Assembly: GCF_902490045.1 (NCBI RefSeq)
Contig: NZ_CABUCJ010000035.1
Location: 1 to 22,061 of the forward strand
Source of the DNA: an uncultured Anaerotruncus sp.
GTDB lineage: Bacteria > Bacillota > Clostridia > Oscillospirales > Ruminococcaceae
Length of the DNA: 22,061 nucleotides
Reading direction: 5' to 3'
Each line of letters starts with the position of its first letter. Position 1 is the first letter of the stretch. Of the stretch, positions 14,600-22,059 are shown piece by piece. A program made the position numbers and the translations under genes. The notes beneath the pieces are model-generated. The model did not search any database. It saw only the letters and a list, made by a program, of their open reading frames with translations, and had not been told where the DNA came from.

Positions 14600-15231
14600 C
14601 GGGCGGTCAGCCGCTCGACCGCCCCGGGCAGCTCGTCCGCGCTTTTGATCTCGGCGTCCGCGCCCGCGACCTCCTCCGGGAAAAGCCCGTAGAGGCAGCC
14701 GATGAAGGGGACCCCGTTTTCCCGCGCCGCCGTCCTGTCAAAGTGGCGGTCGCCCACCATGACGGCCGCGCCGGGGCGTTCGGTCTCTAGGATATGGGCC
14801 AGCAGCCGCGGCTTGTCCCAGCCCACCCGGCCGTCGGGCGTGCCGTCGAAGAGGGGCAGAAGCCCGATCTGCCCGAGGACGAGGTCGGTATATTCGCGCC
14901 TCGCGTTGGAGCAGAGATAGATTTTATAGCCGCGCCTCCGGAGTTCCCGGAGGCTTTCTTCCACCCCCGGATAGGCGCGCGCCAGCTTCGGGATCGTCTC
15001 CCGGATCGCCTGGACGACGTGGAAATTGAATTCCTCGTATTTTTCCGCCGAACCGTCGGGCGAGATCACCCTGGCATTGTCGGCGGCGGTCCCGCCGATC
15101 AAGGTCATCAGCAGGCTGTCCGGCAGGGGGGCGCGCCCCGTGAGCTCCAGCGCCCTGCGGTATGCGGGCAGCAGGAACCTGTCCGATTGGCTCAGGGTCC
15201 CGTCGAGATCGAATGCGGCCAGTTTATTCAT
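14557..15231 (-). CDS. HAD-family phosphatase, phosphoglycolate-phosphatase-like
   Basis: A 224-residue HAD hydrolase with all four motifs: FDLDGT (Asp8 nucleophile, Asp10), LCSN with Ser108, Lys140 in GWDKPRLL, and GDRHFD (160-165) for Mg2+. The helical cap between residues 15 and 85 is of the PGP/beta-phosphoglucomutase class. It dephosphorylates a small metabolite; the substrate cannot be read from sequence. GGAGG precedes the ATG by eight bases. The C-terminal tail past about residue 205 (RQASARPGAAPVQR) lies in the overlap with the convergent membrane-protein gene and is probably dispensable. Confidence 0.9.
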   Translation of the reverse strand: MNKLAAFDLDGTLSQSDRFLLPAYRRALELTGRAPLPDSLLMTLIGGTAADNARVISPDGSAEKYEEFNFHVVQAIRETIPKLARAYPGVEESLRELRRRGYKIYLCSNARREYTDLVLGQIGLLPLFDGTPDGRVGWDKPRLLAHILETERPGAAVMVGDRHFDRTAARENGVPFIGCLYGLFPEEVAGADAEIKSADELPGAVERLTARQASARPGAAPVQR

Positions 15232-15385
15232 CTATACATCCTCCATCCATATGATACCTGTTTTAGTATATCACACAAAAAATCGGAATCATATTGTGCA
15301 ACATCGAGAAATATTGCCGCGAAGAGAGGAATTTTTTGCCCACCCTCCCACGGATTTCCCCCGCGCCGCTCCAATAAAATATTCC

Positions 15386-15414
15386 TTTGTTTTTTGGGGG
15401 GATCATGCTATACT
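15386..15414 (+). promoter_or_regulatory. Promoter of the divIVA-fumarase beta pair
   Basis: TTTGTT (15386-15391), a 17-base spacer, and TATACT (15409-15414) with an upstream TGC extended -10. The leader to the divIVA start would be about 45 nt. Confidence 0.65.
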
Positions 15415-15464
15415 GATAATATCTATCAGGTCATTCCACGAACCTTCGGAAAGGATGTCGAATT

Positions 15465-16238
15465 ATGGGAGAAGCGGGGACTTTTAAGACCACCACATTT
15501 GGCGGCTTTGATAAGAAATCGGTGCTCAGCTATATCGATGCGCTTAACGAGCAGTTCCACGCCGCGGAGGCGGACTATGCCGCGAAGCTGGAGGAATACG
15601 CGCGCGCGCAGGATTCGCAGGTCGCGCACATCAAAAAGCTGGAATCCCAGCTCGCCGACCAGGAGGGCAAGCTCACCGCCGTGGCCGAGCAGCTTGAAAA
15701 GGAGCGCGGCATCGCGCGGCAGGCGCAGGAGCTGATCTCCGAGCTCGATTCCCAGAACAAGACCCTGCAAAAACAGCTTTCCGACAGCGAACGCGAGCTG
15801 CAGATCCAGATCGAGCGCTGCCGCCAGCTTCAGTTCAAGGCGGAGAGCCTCGACTACAAGAGCAAAAAGTACGACGAGCTGTCCGGCCAGATCGGCGACG
15901 CGATGATCGAGGCGAAACGAAACGCCGACCAGATCATCGCCGAGGCGAACGGCAAGGCCGCGCAGATCACCGACCAGGCGCACGTCTACATGCGCAACTT
16001 CTACAGCGAGCTCGGCAGCTTCAAGGGGGACGCGGCGCGCCTGCGCAAGTCGATCGAGGAAATCCTCTTTGTGCTCAACGACCGCATCGACGTGATGCAG
16101 GAGGTCGTGCGGCAGGTGGAAAAGAAGTTTGGCGACGACACGCGGCTGGACTACACCGAGGAGCAGCCGCCCTTCTCCGAGCCCGCGGACGAAGCCGGAT
16201 ATCTGGGAGGTGCCGTGGATGAACACCTTCCGGATTGA
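15465..16238 (+). CDS. DivIVA-domain coiled-coil protein
   Basis: A 257-residue acidic, soluble, mostly helical protein. The N-terminal FGGFDKKSVLSYIDALNEQF (12-31) matches the DivIVA/GpsB membrane-targeting motif, followed by a long coiled coil (about 27-135) and a second helical segment (about 140-220) that includes DQIIAEANGKAAQITDQA. The C-terminus is acidic and Pro-rich. DivIVA proteins gather at curved membranes at poles and septa and recruit other proteins; which of these roles applies here is unknown. AAGGA lies nine bases before the ATG. Its last 20 bases overlap the fumarase beta gene. Confidence 0.87.
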   Translation: MGEAGTFKTTTFGGFDKKSVLSYIDALNEQFHAAEADYAAKLEEYARAQDSQVAHIKKLESQLADQEGKLTAVAEQLEKERGIARQAQELISELDSQNKTLQKQLSDSERELQIQIERCRQLQFKAESLDYKSKKYDELSGQIGDAMIEAKRNADQIIAEANGKAAQITDQAHVYMRNFYSELGSFKGDAARLRKSIEEILFVLNDRIDVMQEVVRQVEKKFGDDTRLDYTEEQPPFSEPADEAGYLGGAVDEHLPD

Positions 16239-16776
16239 CGCCTCCGCGCTCTCCGAAAAGGCCCCGGAGCTGCGCGCGGGCGACCGCGTCCTGCTCTCGG
16301 GCGTCATCTACACCGCGCGCGACGCGGCGCACAAGCGGATCATGGACGCGCTCAGGGCCGGGGAAACGCTCCCCTTCCCGCTTGAGGGCGCGTGCATCTA
16401 CTTCGCTGGGCCTACCCCCGCGCCCGCCGGCATGGCGATCGGCTCCTGCGGGCCCACCACCTCGGGGCGCATGGACCCCTACACCCCCGCGCTGATGGAC
16501 CGGGGCCTGACAGCCACCATCGGCAAGGGCGGCCGCTCCCGGGAGGTCTATGACGCGATCGTCCGGAACCGCGGCGTCTACCTCTGCGCGATCGGCGGGG
16601 CCGGGGCGCTCGCGGCGCAGTGCATCACCTCCTGCGAGGTCATCGCCTATGAGGATTTGGGGTGTGAATCGGTCAAACGCCTCACCGTCCGCGACTTTCC
16701 CCTCATCGCCGCCGCGGACTGCGTCGGTCAAAACCTCTTTGACGCGGGCCGCGCGTCCTACCGAAAAGAAGCGTAA
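16219..16776 (+). CDS. Fe-S hydro-lyase beta subunit (class I fumarase / L-tartrate dehydratase type)
   Basis: A 185-residue protein of full family length. Signatures: LRAGDRVLLSGVIYTARDAAHKR (about 18-40), FPLEGACIYFAGPTPA, GSCGPTTSGRMDPYT (75-89), IGKGG (101-105) and AIGGAGALAAQ (124-134). In two-subunit enzymes this beta chain pairs with an alpha chain that holds the [4Fe-4S] cluster, hydrating fumarate to malate or dehydrating tartrate. The alpha gene normally lies directly upstream; here divIVA is there instead and no alpha gene is in the window. GGGAGG precedes the ATG by eight bases. Substrate (fumarate or tartrate) cannot be decided. Confidence 0.92.
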   Translation: MNTFRIDASALSEKAPELRAGDRVLLSGVIYTARDAAHKRIMDALRAGETLPFPLEGACIYFAGPTPAPAGMAIGSCGPTTSGRMDPYTPALMDRGLTATIGKGGRSREVYDAIVRNRGVYLCAIGGAGALAAQCITSCEVIAYEDLGCESVKRLTVRDFPLIAAADCVGQNLFDAGRASYRKEA

Positions 16777-16780
16777 CGCA

Positions 16781-16812
16781 AGAGCGCCGGAGACGAAAGT
16801 CTCCGGCGCTCT
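16781..16812 (+). terminator. Stem-loop after the fumarase beta gene, probable terminator
   Basis: AGAGCGCCGGAGAC (16781-16794) pairs perfectly with GTCTCCGGCGCTCT (16799-16812) across a GAAA tetraloop, a few bases after the stop. The tail CAGCTTATCAATTT is weak in T, so it may be a Rho-independent terminator of low efficiency or an mRNA 3'-end stabiliser. Confidence 0.6.
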
Positions 16813-16879
16813 CAGCTTATCAATTTCTCGGACAAGCTTCTGGACAAAATCAAAAAGCGGCCCGCTCAACGGTTCCCGT

Positions 16880-17638
16880 CTATCCGTCTGCGCGCTCCCC
16901 GGCGGCGAAGAGTCCGCCGAGCTCGAGTCCCGCGCGCCGCGCCATCTCTGAGGCGAGCGCCGCGTCCCCGGCGAGTTCCCCGGCGGAAAAGCCGGGCAGT
17001 CCGCCCCCAAGCTCCGCGAGCGGGTCGGCAATCCGCTCAAAGGACGCAAGCGCGGAGGTGAAGGCCTCCCTCCCCACGCCGAAGGAGGCGGCGAGCGCGG
17101 CGGCCTCGTCGACGTCCCGCATGAGCTGCGCGGCAAGCGCCCGGCAGATGACGCGCATCGCGCGTCCGCGGCCGGGCGGGCCCGCATAGTGGCAGTCGGG
17201 CGCGAAGCAGCGGATGAGGGGCAGCGCGGCGGCGAACGCCTCGCTGTCGCCCCCCGCGAAGAGGAGGAACGGCCCGCCGAGCCCCTCCCTGCCGAACACG
17301 CCGCAGTCGATATAGGCCGCGCCGAGGCGGCGCATCCCGTTGGCGGCCGCGTGCGCGAGCGCGGGAGAGGTGTCGGTGAGGTCGATGAAAATCTGCCCCG
17401 GCCGCACAAAGGGCGCAATGCTGTTGCACAGGCGCGTCAGGTCGGCGGAGGCTTCGAGCGCTACCACGATCCGGTCGCAGCGGTCGCAGAGCTCCGCCGC
17501 CGTGGCGCAGACGTTTACGGCGCGGCGGACGCCCCTTCCGTCCGGGTCGTAGACGGAGAGGTTGCGCGCCGTCTTTTCCAGCAGCTGCCCGACGACCGCG
17601 CGGCCGCTGCCGCCCAGCCCGATCACGCCGATCTCCAT
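16880..17638 (-). CDS. Beta-hydroxyacid-dehydrogenase-like NAD-binding protein lacking the catalytic lysine
   Basis: A 252-residue protein, short for the 3-hydroxyisobutyrate dehydrogenase family (usually 290-300). The N-terminal Rossmann motif GLGGSG (7-12) with Asp31 after strand 2 suggests NAD(H) binding. FIDLTDTSPA (84-93) and YIDCGVFG (109-116) sit where the family has its substrate-binding motifs, and FLLFAGGD (124-131) matches as well. The usual GxGxxxKxxN is here GRGRAMRVIC (156-165 counted from Gly156): Arg162 replaces the catalytic Lys and Cys165 the Asn. Normal dehydrogenase activity is therefore doubtful. GGAGGAGG precedes the ATG. No clear terminator of its own is seen. Confidence 0.8.
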   Translation of the reverse strand: MEIGVIGLGGSGRAVVGQLLEKTARNLSVYDPDGRGVRRAVNVCATAAELCDRCDRIVVALEASADLTRLCNSIAPFVRPGQIFIDLTDTSPALAHAAANGMRRLGAAYIDCGVFGREGLGGPFLLFAGGDSEAFAAALPLIRCFAPDCHYAGPPGRGRAMRVICRALAAQLMRDVDEAAALAASFGVGREAFTSALASFERIADPLAELGGGLPGFSAGELAGDAALASEMARRAGLELGGLFAAGERADG

Positions 17639-17667
17639 GCGCGCACCTCCTCCGCCTTGTTGGTTCC

Positions 17668-17696
17668 ATTATAACAAAATCCCCAAAAGATTGCCA
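17668..17696 (-). promoter_or_regulatory. Promoter of the dehydrogenase-like gene
   Basis: Minus strand: TATAAT (17673-17668), a 17-base spacer and a weak -35 TGGCAA (17696-17691). It lies between the guaB terminator and the start codon, so the gene need not depend on guaB transcription. Confidence 0.6.
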
Positions 17697-17704
17697 CAGG
17701 AAAT

Positions 17705-17735
17705 AAATATCCCCCGGCAAGGCCGGGGGATATTT
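17705..17735. terminator. Terminator after guaB
   Basis: AAATATCCCCCGGC (17705-17718) pairs perfectly with GCCGGGGGATATTT (17722-17735) across a three-base loop. Read on the minus strand it ends in TTTATTT just past the guaB stop. Confidence 0.85.
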
Positions 17736-17739
17736 GAGA

Positions 17740-19212
17740 TTACGGATTGAGGGAATAGTTGGGGGCTTCCTTGGTGATGTAGATATCGTGCGGATGGCTC
17801 TCCTTGAGCCCCGCGCCGGTGATCTTGATGAACTGGGCGCGCTCGTGCAGGTCGGGGATCGTCCTGCAGCCCGTGTAGCCCATGCCGGCCTTGATTCCGC
17901 CGATCAGCTGGTAGATCGTGTCCGCCACGGTGCCCTTGTAGGGGACGCGGCCCTCGACGCCCTCGGGGACAAATTTCTTTTTGCCCTCCTGGAAGTAGCG
18001 GTCGCTCGAGCCCTCGCCCATCGCTGCGAGCGAGCCCATGCCGCGGTAGACCTTGAAGCTGCGGCCCTGGTAGATCTCGACCTCTCCCGGGCTTTCGGCG
18101 CAGCCCGCGAGTAGCGAGCCGAGCATGACGGTCGACGCGCCGGCGGCAAGCGCCTTAACGATGTCGCCCGAATATTTGATGCCGCCGTCCGCGATGACGG
18201 GCACGCCGTATTTGGCGGCGGCGCAGGCCGCGTCATAGACGGCGGTCAGCTGCGGCACGCCGATGCCCGCGACGACGCGGGTGGTGCAGATCGAGCCGGG
18301 GCCGATGCCGACTTTGACCGCGTCCGCGCCCGCCCTGATGAGGTCCTCGGTGCCGGAGGCGGTGGCCACGTTGCCGGCGATGATGGGGATTTCAGGGTAT
18401 TTCTGCTTGATGCTCTTGAGGCAAGTGAAAATATTGGTCTGCTGCCCGTGGGCGGAATCGAGCACGAGCACGTCGACGCTCGCCTTGATCAGCTCGTCCA
18501 CACGGTCCATATAGTCGTGGGTGATGCCGACCGCGGCTCCCGCCAGCAGCCGACCGCCCCTGTCACGCGCGGAATTGGGGTACTGGACCGCTTTTTCGAT
18601 GTCCTTGATCGTGATGAGTCCGCGCAGGTATCCCTCGCCGTCGACGATCGGGAGCTTTTCGATCTTGTGCTTGCGCAGGATCTGGCGGGCGTCGTCGAGG
18701 GTGGTGCCGACCGGAGCGGTGACCAGGTGGTCCTTGGTCATGACCTCCTTGATCTTGATGCCGTAGTCCTCGAGGAAGCGCAGGTCCCGGTTGGTGAGGA
18801 TGCCGACGAGCTTGCCGTCCTCGCAGATGGGCACGCCGGAAATCTTATACTTGCCCATGATCTCATCCGCGTCGTAGACGAAATGCTCGGGCGAGAGATA
18901 GAACGGATTGGCGATGACGCCGTTTTCCGAACGCTTGACGGTGTCGATCTCGTCGGCCTGCCGTTCGATGCTCATGTTCTTGTGGATGATGCCGATGCCG
19001 CCCTCACGCGCGATCGCGATCGCCATTTTGGAGGTGGTGACGGTATCCATCGCGGCGGTCAGAAAGGGGGAGTTGAGCCGGATTCCCCTCACCAGCTCGG
19101 TGGAGATGTCCACATCCGCAGGGACCACTTCGGAACGCGCGGGAACCAGCAGCACGTCGTCGAAGGTAAGCCCTTCCTTCGTGAATTTTTCACTTGCATT
19201 CGTATTCAGCAT
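17740..19212 (-). CDS. guaB: IMP dehydrogenase
   Basis: A 490-residue cytoplasmic enzyme that oxidises IMP to XMP with NAD+, the committed step to GMP. KEGLTFDDVLLVPA opens the (beta/alpha)8 barrel. A pair of CBS domains is inserted at about 100-215, and the catalytic loop GIGPGSICTTRVVAGIGVP contains Cys309. The flap and the phosphate-binding segment with MLGSLLAGCAESPGE follow. Length and order are those of typical bacterial enzymes. The start at 19212 (MLNTNASEKFTKEG) is preceded by GGAGG at four bases; the ATG six codons upstream has no ribosome site. Confidence 0.97.
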   Translation of the reverse strand: MLNTNASEKFTKEGLTFDDVLLVPARSEVVPADVDISTELVRGIRLNSPFLTAAMDTVTTSKMAIAIAREGGIGIIHKNMSIERQADEIDTVKRSENGVIANPFYLSPEHFVYDADEIMGKYKISGVPICEDGKLVGILTNRDLRFLEDYGIKIKEVMTKDHLVTAPVGTTLDDARQILRKHKIEKLPIVDGEGYLRGLITIKDIEKAVQYPNSARDRGGRLLAGAAVGITHDYMDRVDELIKASVDVLVLDSAHGQQTNIFTCLKSIKQKYPEIPIIAGNVATASGTEDLIRAGADAVKVGIGPGSICTTRVVAGIGVPQLTAVYDAACAAAKYGVPVIADGGIKYSGDIVKALAAGASTVMLGSLLAGCAESPGEVEIYQGRSFKVYRGMGSLAAMGEGSSDRYFQEGKKKFVPEGVEGRVPYKGTVADTIYQLIGGIKAGMGYTGCRTIPDLHERAQFIKITGAGLKESHPHDIYITKEAPNYSLNP

Positions 19213-19273
19213 ACGTCCTCCATTCCTCATCTCATCAGTATTCCGCGCCCTCGCAGGCGGTTATATTTTTACT

Positions 19274-19302
19274 ATAATAGCACTTATCCCCGACGCAATC
19301 AA
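19274..19302 (-). promoter_or_regulatory. guaB promoter
   Basis: Minus strand: TTGATT (19302-19297), a 17-base spacer, TATTAT (19279-19274) with TGC extension. Leader is about 55 nt. No purine riboswitch was recognised. Confidence 0.75.
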
Positions 19303-19466
19303 TAGCCTTTATTGCCAAATTTTGCCCCCCGGTGCACTAAATCCTGTATGCGGTGCCCTGCGGCGGCCTGTGCGCCGGGGAAATACAAAGGCCATTGCAA
19401 AAGCCGGCTCCTGTCGGCCATCCGCGTCCCCCACCCCGGCCGAACCGTGGGCGGTACGGTGGCCGG

Positions 19467-19495
19467 TTGACCGCGCGCCCGGCGCATGATAAAAT
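19467..19495 (+). promoter_or_regulatory. Promoter of the lipoprotein gene divergent from guaB
   Basis: TTGACC (19467-19472), a 17-base spacer and TAAAAT (19490-19495) with TGA just upstream. The leader would be about 30 nt. The stretch 19303-19466 between the two divergent promoters holds nothing else I can recognise. Confidence 0.75.
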
Positions 19496-19533
19496 AAGTA
19501 GCAAACAGAATGACGACGTCAGGAGGCGTTTTA

Positions 19534-20250
19534 ATGAAAAGATTTTTAACCGGCACGCTCTGCGTGCTTCTGATCCTGTCGCTGGCCCTGCCGGGCTGCG
19601 CCTCGCGGGAGGCCGCCCCCACCCCCGTGGAGGAGCCGGTTTCCCTGAGCGAGCCGGAGGAACCCGCCGACGAACCGGAGAAGCCGGAGCCCCAGTCGTC
19701 CGAGCCGGACGAGCAGGAACCGGAATATCCCCTGCCCGAGCTGACCGACGCGGACATGAAGCTCATCAACCAGTCGCTGAGCCAGTTCCTCAACTACTTC
19801 GGCGGCACGGAGAGCCTCTCCTCCACTTCCGGGCTGGATTCCGACCGCGTGCTCTTCTTCTGCCAGATGGAGGCGTTCCGGATGAAGGACCTGCTCGGCT
19901 ACTTCTTCGAGCAGGACGACAAGGGCAACTACCTCATCCCCGACACGGTGGTCGGCGATATGGCCCAGCGCCTCTTCGGCATCGAGGACTTCGCCTTCAC
20001 CGATTCCCCCCGCTACGACCCGGACACACAGACCTACGGCTACACCCTAGGCTATGAAGGGGAGCTGCAGAACTTCGCGACCTCCGAACCGAAGGGCGCG
20101 CCCGACGGCGGCATCGCCTACGACGTCGACTTCTTCGAGGAGGGGGACACCTCCTACCTGACCCCCGCGCGCACCTCCCTCTTCACCTTCCGTGTCAACC
20201 GTCTCAACGGCATGCCCTTCCTCCAGCTCGTCTCGATCGAGCCGAAATAA
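19534..20250 (+). CDS. Lipoprotein of unknown function
   Basis: A 238-residue exported lipoprotein: MKRFLTGTLC signal peptide, lipobox LPGC with Cys22, a Glu/Pro-rich linker (about 27-70), then a globular domain beginning LPELTDADMKLINQSLSQFL. A central region FFCQMEAFRMKDLLGYFF and a C-terminal beta-rich part ending FTFRVNRLNGMPFLQLVSIEPK follow. No family recognised. The ATG is preceded by AGGAGG at nine to ten bases; eight in-frame codons upstream would place residues before the signal peptide and are rejected. It is a stand-alone unit with its own promoter and terminator. Confidence 0.87.
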   Translation: MKRFLTGTLCVLLILSLALPGCASREAAPTPVEEPVSLSEPEEPADEPEKPEPQSSEPDEQEPEYPLPELTDADMKLINQSLSQFLNYFGGTESLSSTSGLDSDRVLFFCQMEAFRMKDLLGYFFEQDDKGNYLIPDTVVGDMAQRLFGIEDFAFTDSPRYDPDTQTYGYTLGYEGELQNFATSEPKGAPDGGIAYDVDFFEEGDTSYLTPARTSLFTFRVNRLNGMPFLQLVSIEPK

Positions 20251-20265
20251 TCAGGTTTGAAGAAG

Positions 20266-20305
20266 CCGGCCCCGCTTTCTCGTTTGAGAAAGCGGGGCCG
20301 GTTTT
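20266..20305. terminator. Terminator between the lipoprotein gene and the convergent metallopeptidase gene
   Basis: A perfect 16-bp stem (20266-20281 with 20286-20301), GTTT loop, then TTTTCCGTTTT on the + strand. The minus-strand tail CTTCTTC is weaker, but it may also serve the gene ending at 20314. Confidence 0.9.
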
Positions 20306-20313
20306 CCGTTTTA

Positions 20314-21450
20314 TCAGGTGAGCCCGTGCCGCTGCCGGTAGTCGGCGAGCAGCAGATCGACCATCCGGCCGTAGCTCTTGACGCCGTCCGACTGGTTGTT
20401 GGCGCGCAGGTAGGTGTTGTTGACCGCGGTGCTGACCTCGGCGACCGGGCCCTCGAACCGCGCCCAGTAGGCGTTGTTCGCCGCGAAGTCGCGGCGGACC
20501 CCGTCGGAAAGCAGCGCGTCCACCTGCCAGAAAAGCTCCCTGTCCGTGGCGTAGAGCCGGTTTTCGGCGTGCACCAGCGCGAGCATGACGCCGCTGTAGC
20601 GGAATTCGGGCGAATCGCTCTTCCGGCAGGCGAGGTACCCGATGAAGTTCGCCTCGTCCTCCCGCATGAACCCCCGCGTGTGCGCGAGCTCGTGGCACAT
20701 CGTCGCGGGCACCGAGTAATCGGGCGCGAGGGTGTTGATGTTCGCCTCGAAGGTGAGCAGGGTGAATTCGCCGGTGATCTGCGCCATCGACATCAGCGTG
20801 GAATTGAGCACCGGCTTGGGCGTGATTGCAAAGGCCGGGAGCACGCCGTAGTCCTCCGCCAGCTTCGCGAAATCCGCGCGCGCCTGCGCCGCGTTCCCCG
20901 AAAAATACTCCGTGAGCCGCATGACGCCGCCAGCGTCCTCGGAGAGCCCCTCGCGCAGGGCGTTCGCCTCCCGCGCGAGCTCGCCGCAGAGCGCGGCCAG
21001 CTCCTCCGCGGAGGAGTCGCGCACCGTAAGGCCGCTGAACGCGGCGAACTCCGGGCGGTAATAATTGAGCCCGCAGGTGACGACGAAGAGGAAAAAGAGG
21101 ATGCTCAGCCCATTGACGAGCAGCCACATCGTCTTTCCGAACCGGGGCGGCTCTCCCCTCCCGCGCAGGAAGCGCGCGAGGCGGAAGATCCCCCGCCCGA
21201 TCCACAGGAGCGCGGCGGCCAGCAGGACAATCACGCCCACCTCAAAGAGGGAGAAGGGCAGCAGCGAGGTCAGCGCGCCGACGGGGCGCGCGAGCAGCGG
21301 ATAGAGCCCCTCGGAAAAGAGGCGCTCGGTCCCCCACGGGTCCCGCCGCGCAAGCCAGACAAGCAGGAGCCCGACCGGCGTCAGCAGCACCGGCCACCAG
21401 CGGCGCAGCAGCCCGCGCGAGCGCAGCCGCTCCCGGACGGCGGCGCGCAT
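20314..21450 (-). CDS. DUF3810-type membrane-bound zinc metallopeptidase
   Basis: A 378-residue protein with three N-terminal membrane segments (about 18-34, 66-86, 108-127). An extracytoplasmic domain follows with the zincin motif HELAH (253-257), then TRGFMREDEANFIGYL, where Glu266 is the likely third zinc ligand. NTYLRANNQSDGVKSYGRMVDLLLADY ends the protein, as in DUF3810 members. It is probably a membrane-anchored peptidase acting outside the cytoplasm; the substrate is unknown. Its ATG overlaps the TGA of the Smr-domain gene by one base (TGATG), so it is co-translated with the genes to the right. Confidence 0.9.
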   Translation of the reverse strand: MRAAVRERLRSRGLLRRWWPVLLTPVGLLLVWLARRDPWGTERLFSEGLYPLLARPVGALTSLLPFSLFEVGVIVLLAAALLWIGRGIFRLARFLRGRGEPPRFGKTMWLLVNGLSILFFLFVVTCGLNYYRPEFAAFSGLTVRDSSAEELAALCGELAREANALREGLSEDAGGVMRLTEYFSGNAAQARADFAKLAEDYGVLPAFAITPKPVLNSTLMSMAQITGEFTLLTFEANINTLAPDYSVPATMCHELAHTRGFMREDEANFIGYLACRKSDSPEFRYSGVMLALVHAENRLYATDRELFWQVDALLSDGVRRDFAANNAYWARFEGPVAEVSTAVNNTYLRANNQSDGVKSYGRMVDLLLADYRQRHGLT

Positions 21451-21788
21451 CAGAGCACCACCAGCGTGACGCCCCTGTTTTCGCGGGCGAAATCGCGGTC
21501 ATGGGAGAGCTCCGGACAGAGCGCGAGCGCATGGCGCGCCTGCTGCGAAAAGGGAGAAAATTCCTCGCCCGGGACGAATTCCCGGATTTTGCCCTGCGAC
21601 TTCATCCGGGCGAGACAGCTATGTACACCGTCGCGGATCGCGCCGCCCCGCCCGCTGCTCCCGTAGCCGTGAATGAGGCGCACCGCGGACGCACGCCGCA
21701 TCCGCGCGTCGGAAAGCCCCAGCTCGAGCCGCCGGAGCGCGACCTCCACCGTGGGCATGCCCGCCTCGAGGTTTACCGCCGCCACCAT
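21450..21788 (-). CDS. Small Smr-domain protein
   Basis: A 112-residue protein made essentially of one Smr domain, the nuclease/nucleic-acid-binding module also found at the C-terminus of MutS2. TVEVALRRLELGL (13-25) is the first helix, and VRLIHGYGSSGRGGAIRDGV (37-56) the conserved HGxG core with the following helix. The N-terminal DLHG motif typical of the family is replaced by NLEAG (6-10), so one of the usual catalytic histidines is absent. A basic C-terminal extension follows (about 81-112). It starts two bases after the aldo/keto reductase stop and overlaps the metallopeptidase start, so it is the middle gene of a tight cluster. Confidence 0.83.
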   Translation of the reverse strand: MVAAVNLEAGMPTVEVALRRLELGLSDARMRRASAVRLIHGYGSSGRGGAIRDGVHSCLARMKSQGKIREFVPGEEFSPFSQQARHALALCPELSHDRDFARENRGVTLVVL

Positions 21789-21789
21789 C

Positions 21790-22059
21790 TCACTGCTCCA
21801 GCGCGGCGATGTCCGCCTCGCTGAGGGTGAGGTCGCAGGCGGACATGCTGTCCTCGAGCTGTTCGAGCGTCGAGCAGCCGATGACCGCGCTGCCCGGGAG
21901 CCTGTTCGAGGTGATGTAGCTCAGCAGCACCGCCGCGGGCGACGCGCCGGTGCGCGCGCAGATCTCCCGGAGCGCCGCGAGCCTGCGGCGGTTCTCGGGG
22001 CCGTCGTACCGCTCGGCGAACTTCGGCTGGAGCGGCTCGCCCGAAATCATTTTGGAAAA
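21790..22059 (-). CDS. Aldo/keto reductase, C-terminal part only
   Basis: About 89 residues; the gene begins right of the window and runs in frame to the edge. LREICARTGASPAAVLLSYI followed by the NADPH-binding end segment PGSAVIGCSTLEQLEDSM and SEADIAALEQ is typical of the last helices of aldo/keto reductases (the loop that holds the adenosine phosphate). The catalytic Asp/Tyr/Lys/His residues lie in the missing part. An in-frame ATG at 22050 exists but is internal. It is the first gene seen of the AKR-Smr-metallopeptidase cluster. Confidence 0.88.
   Translation of the reverse strand, partial: FSKMISGEPLQPKFAERYDGPENRRRLAALREICARTGASPAAVLLSYITSNRLPGSAVIGCSTLEQLEDSMSACDLTLSEADIAALEQ

Noticed and set aside
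15240..15280. Promoter for the HAD phosphatase gene
   Set aside because: A TATACT-like -10 exists on the minus strand, but no acceptable -35 lies 16-18 bases upstream; too weak to list as a feature.
20257..21666. 469-codon plus-strand frame opposite the metallopeptidase
   Set aside because: It starts inside the lipoprotein terminator and is antisense to a gene with an intact HELAH motif; low-complexity Arg/Glu/Gln composition.
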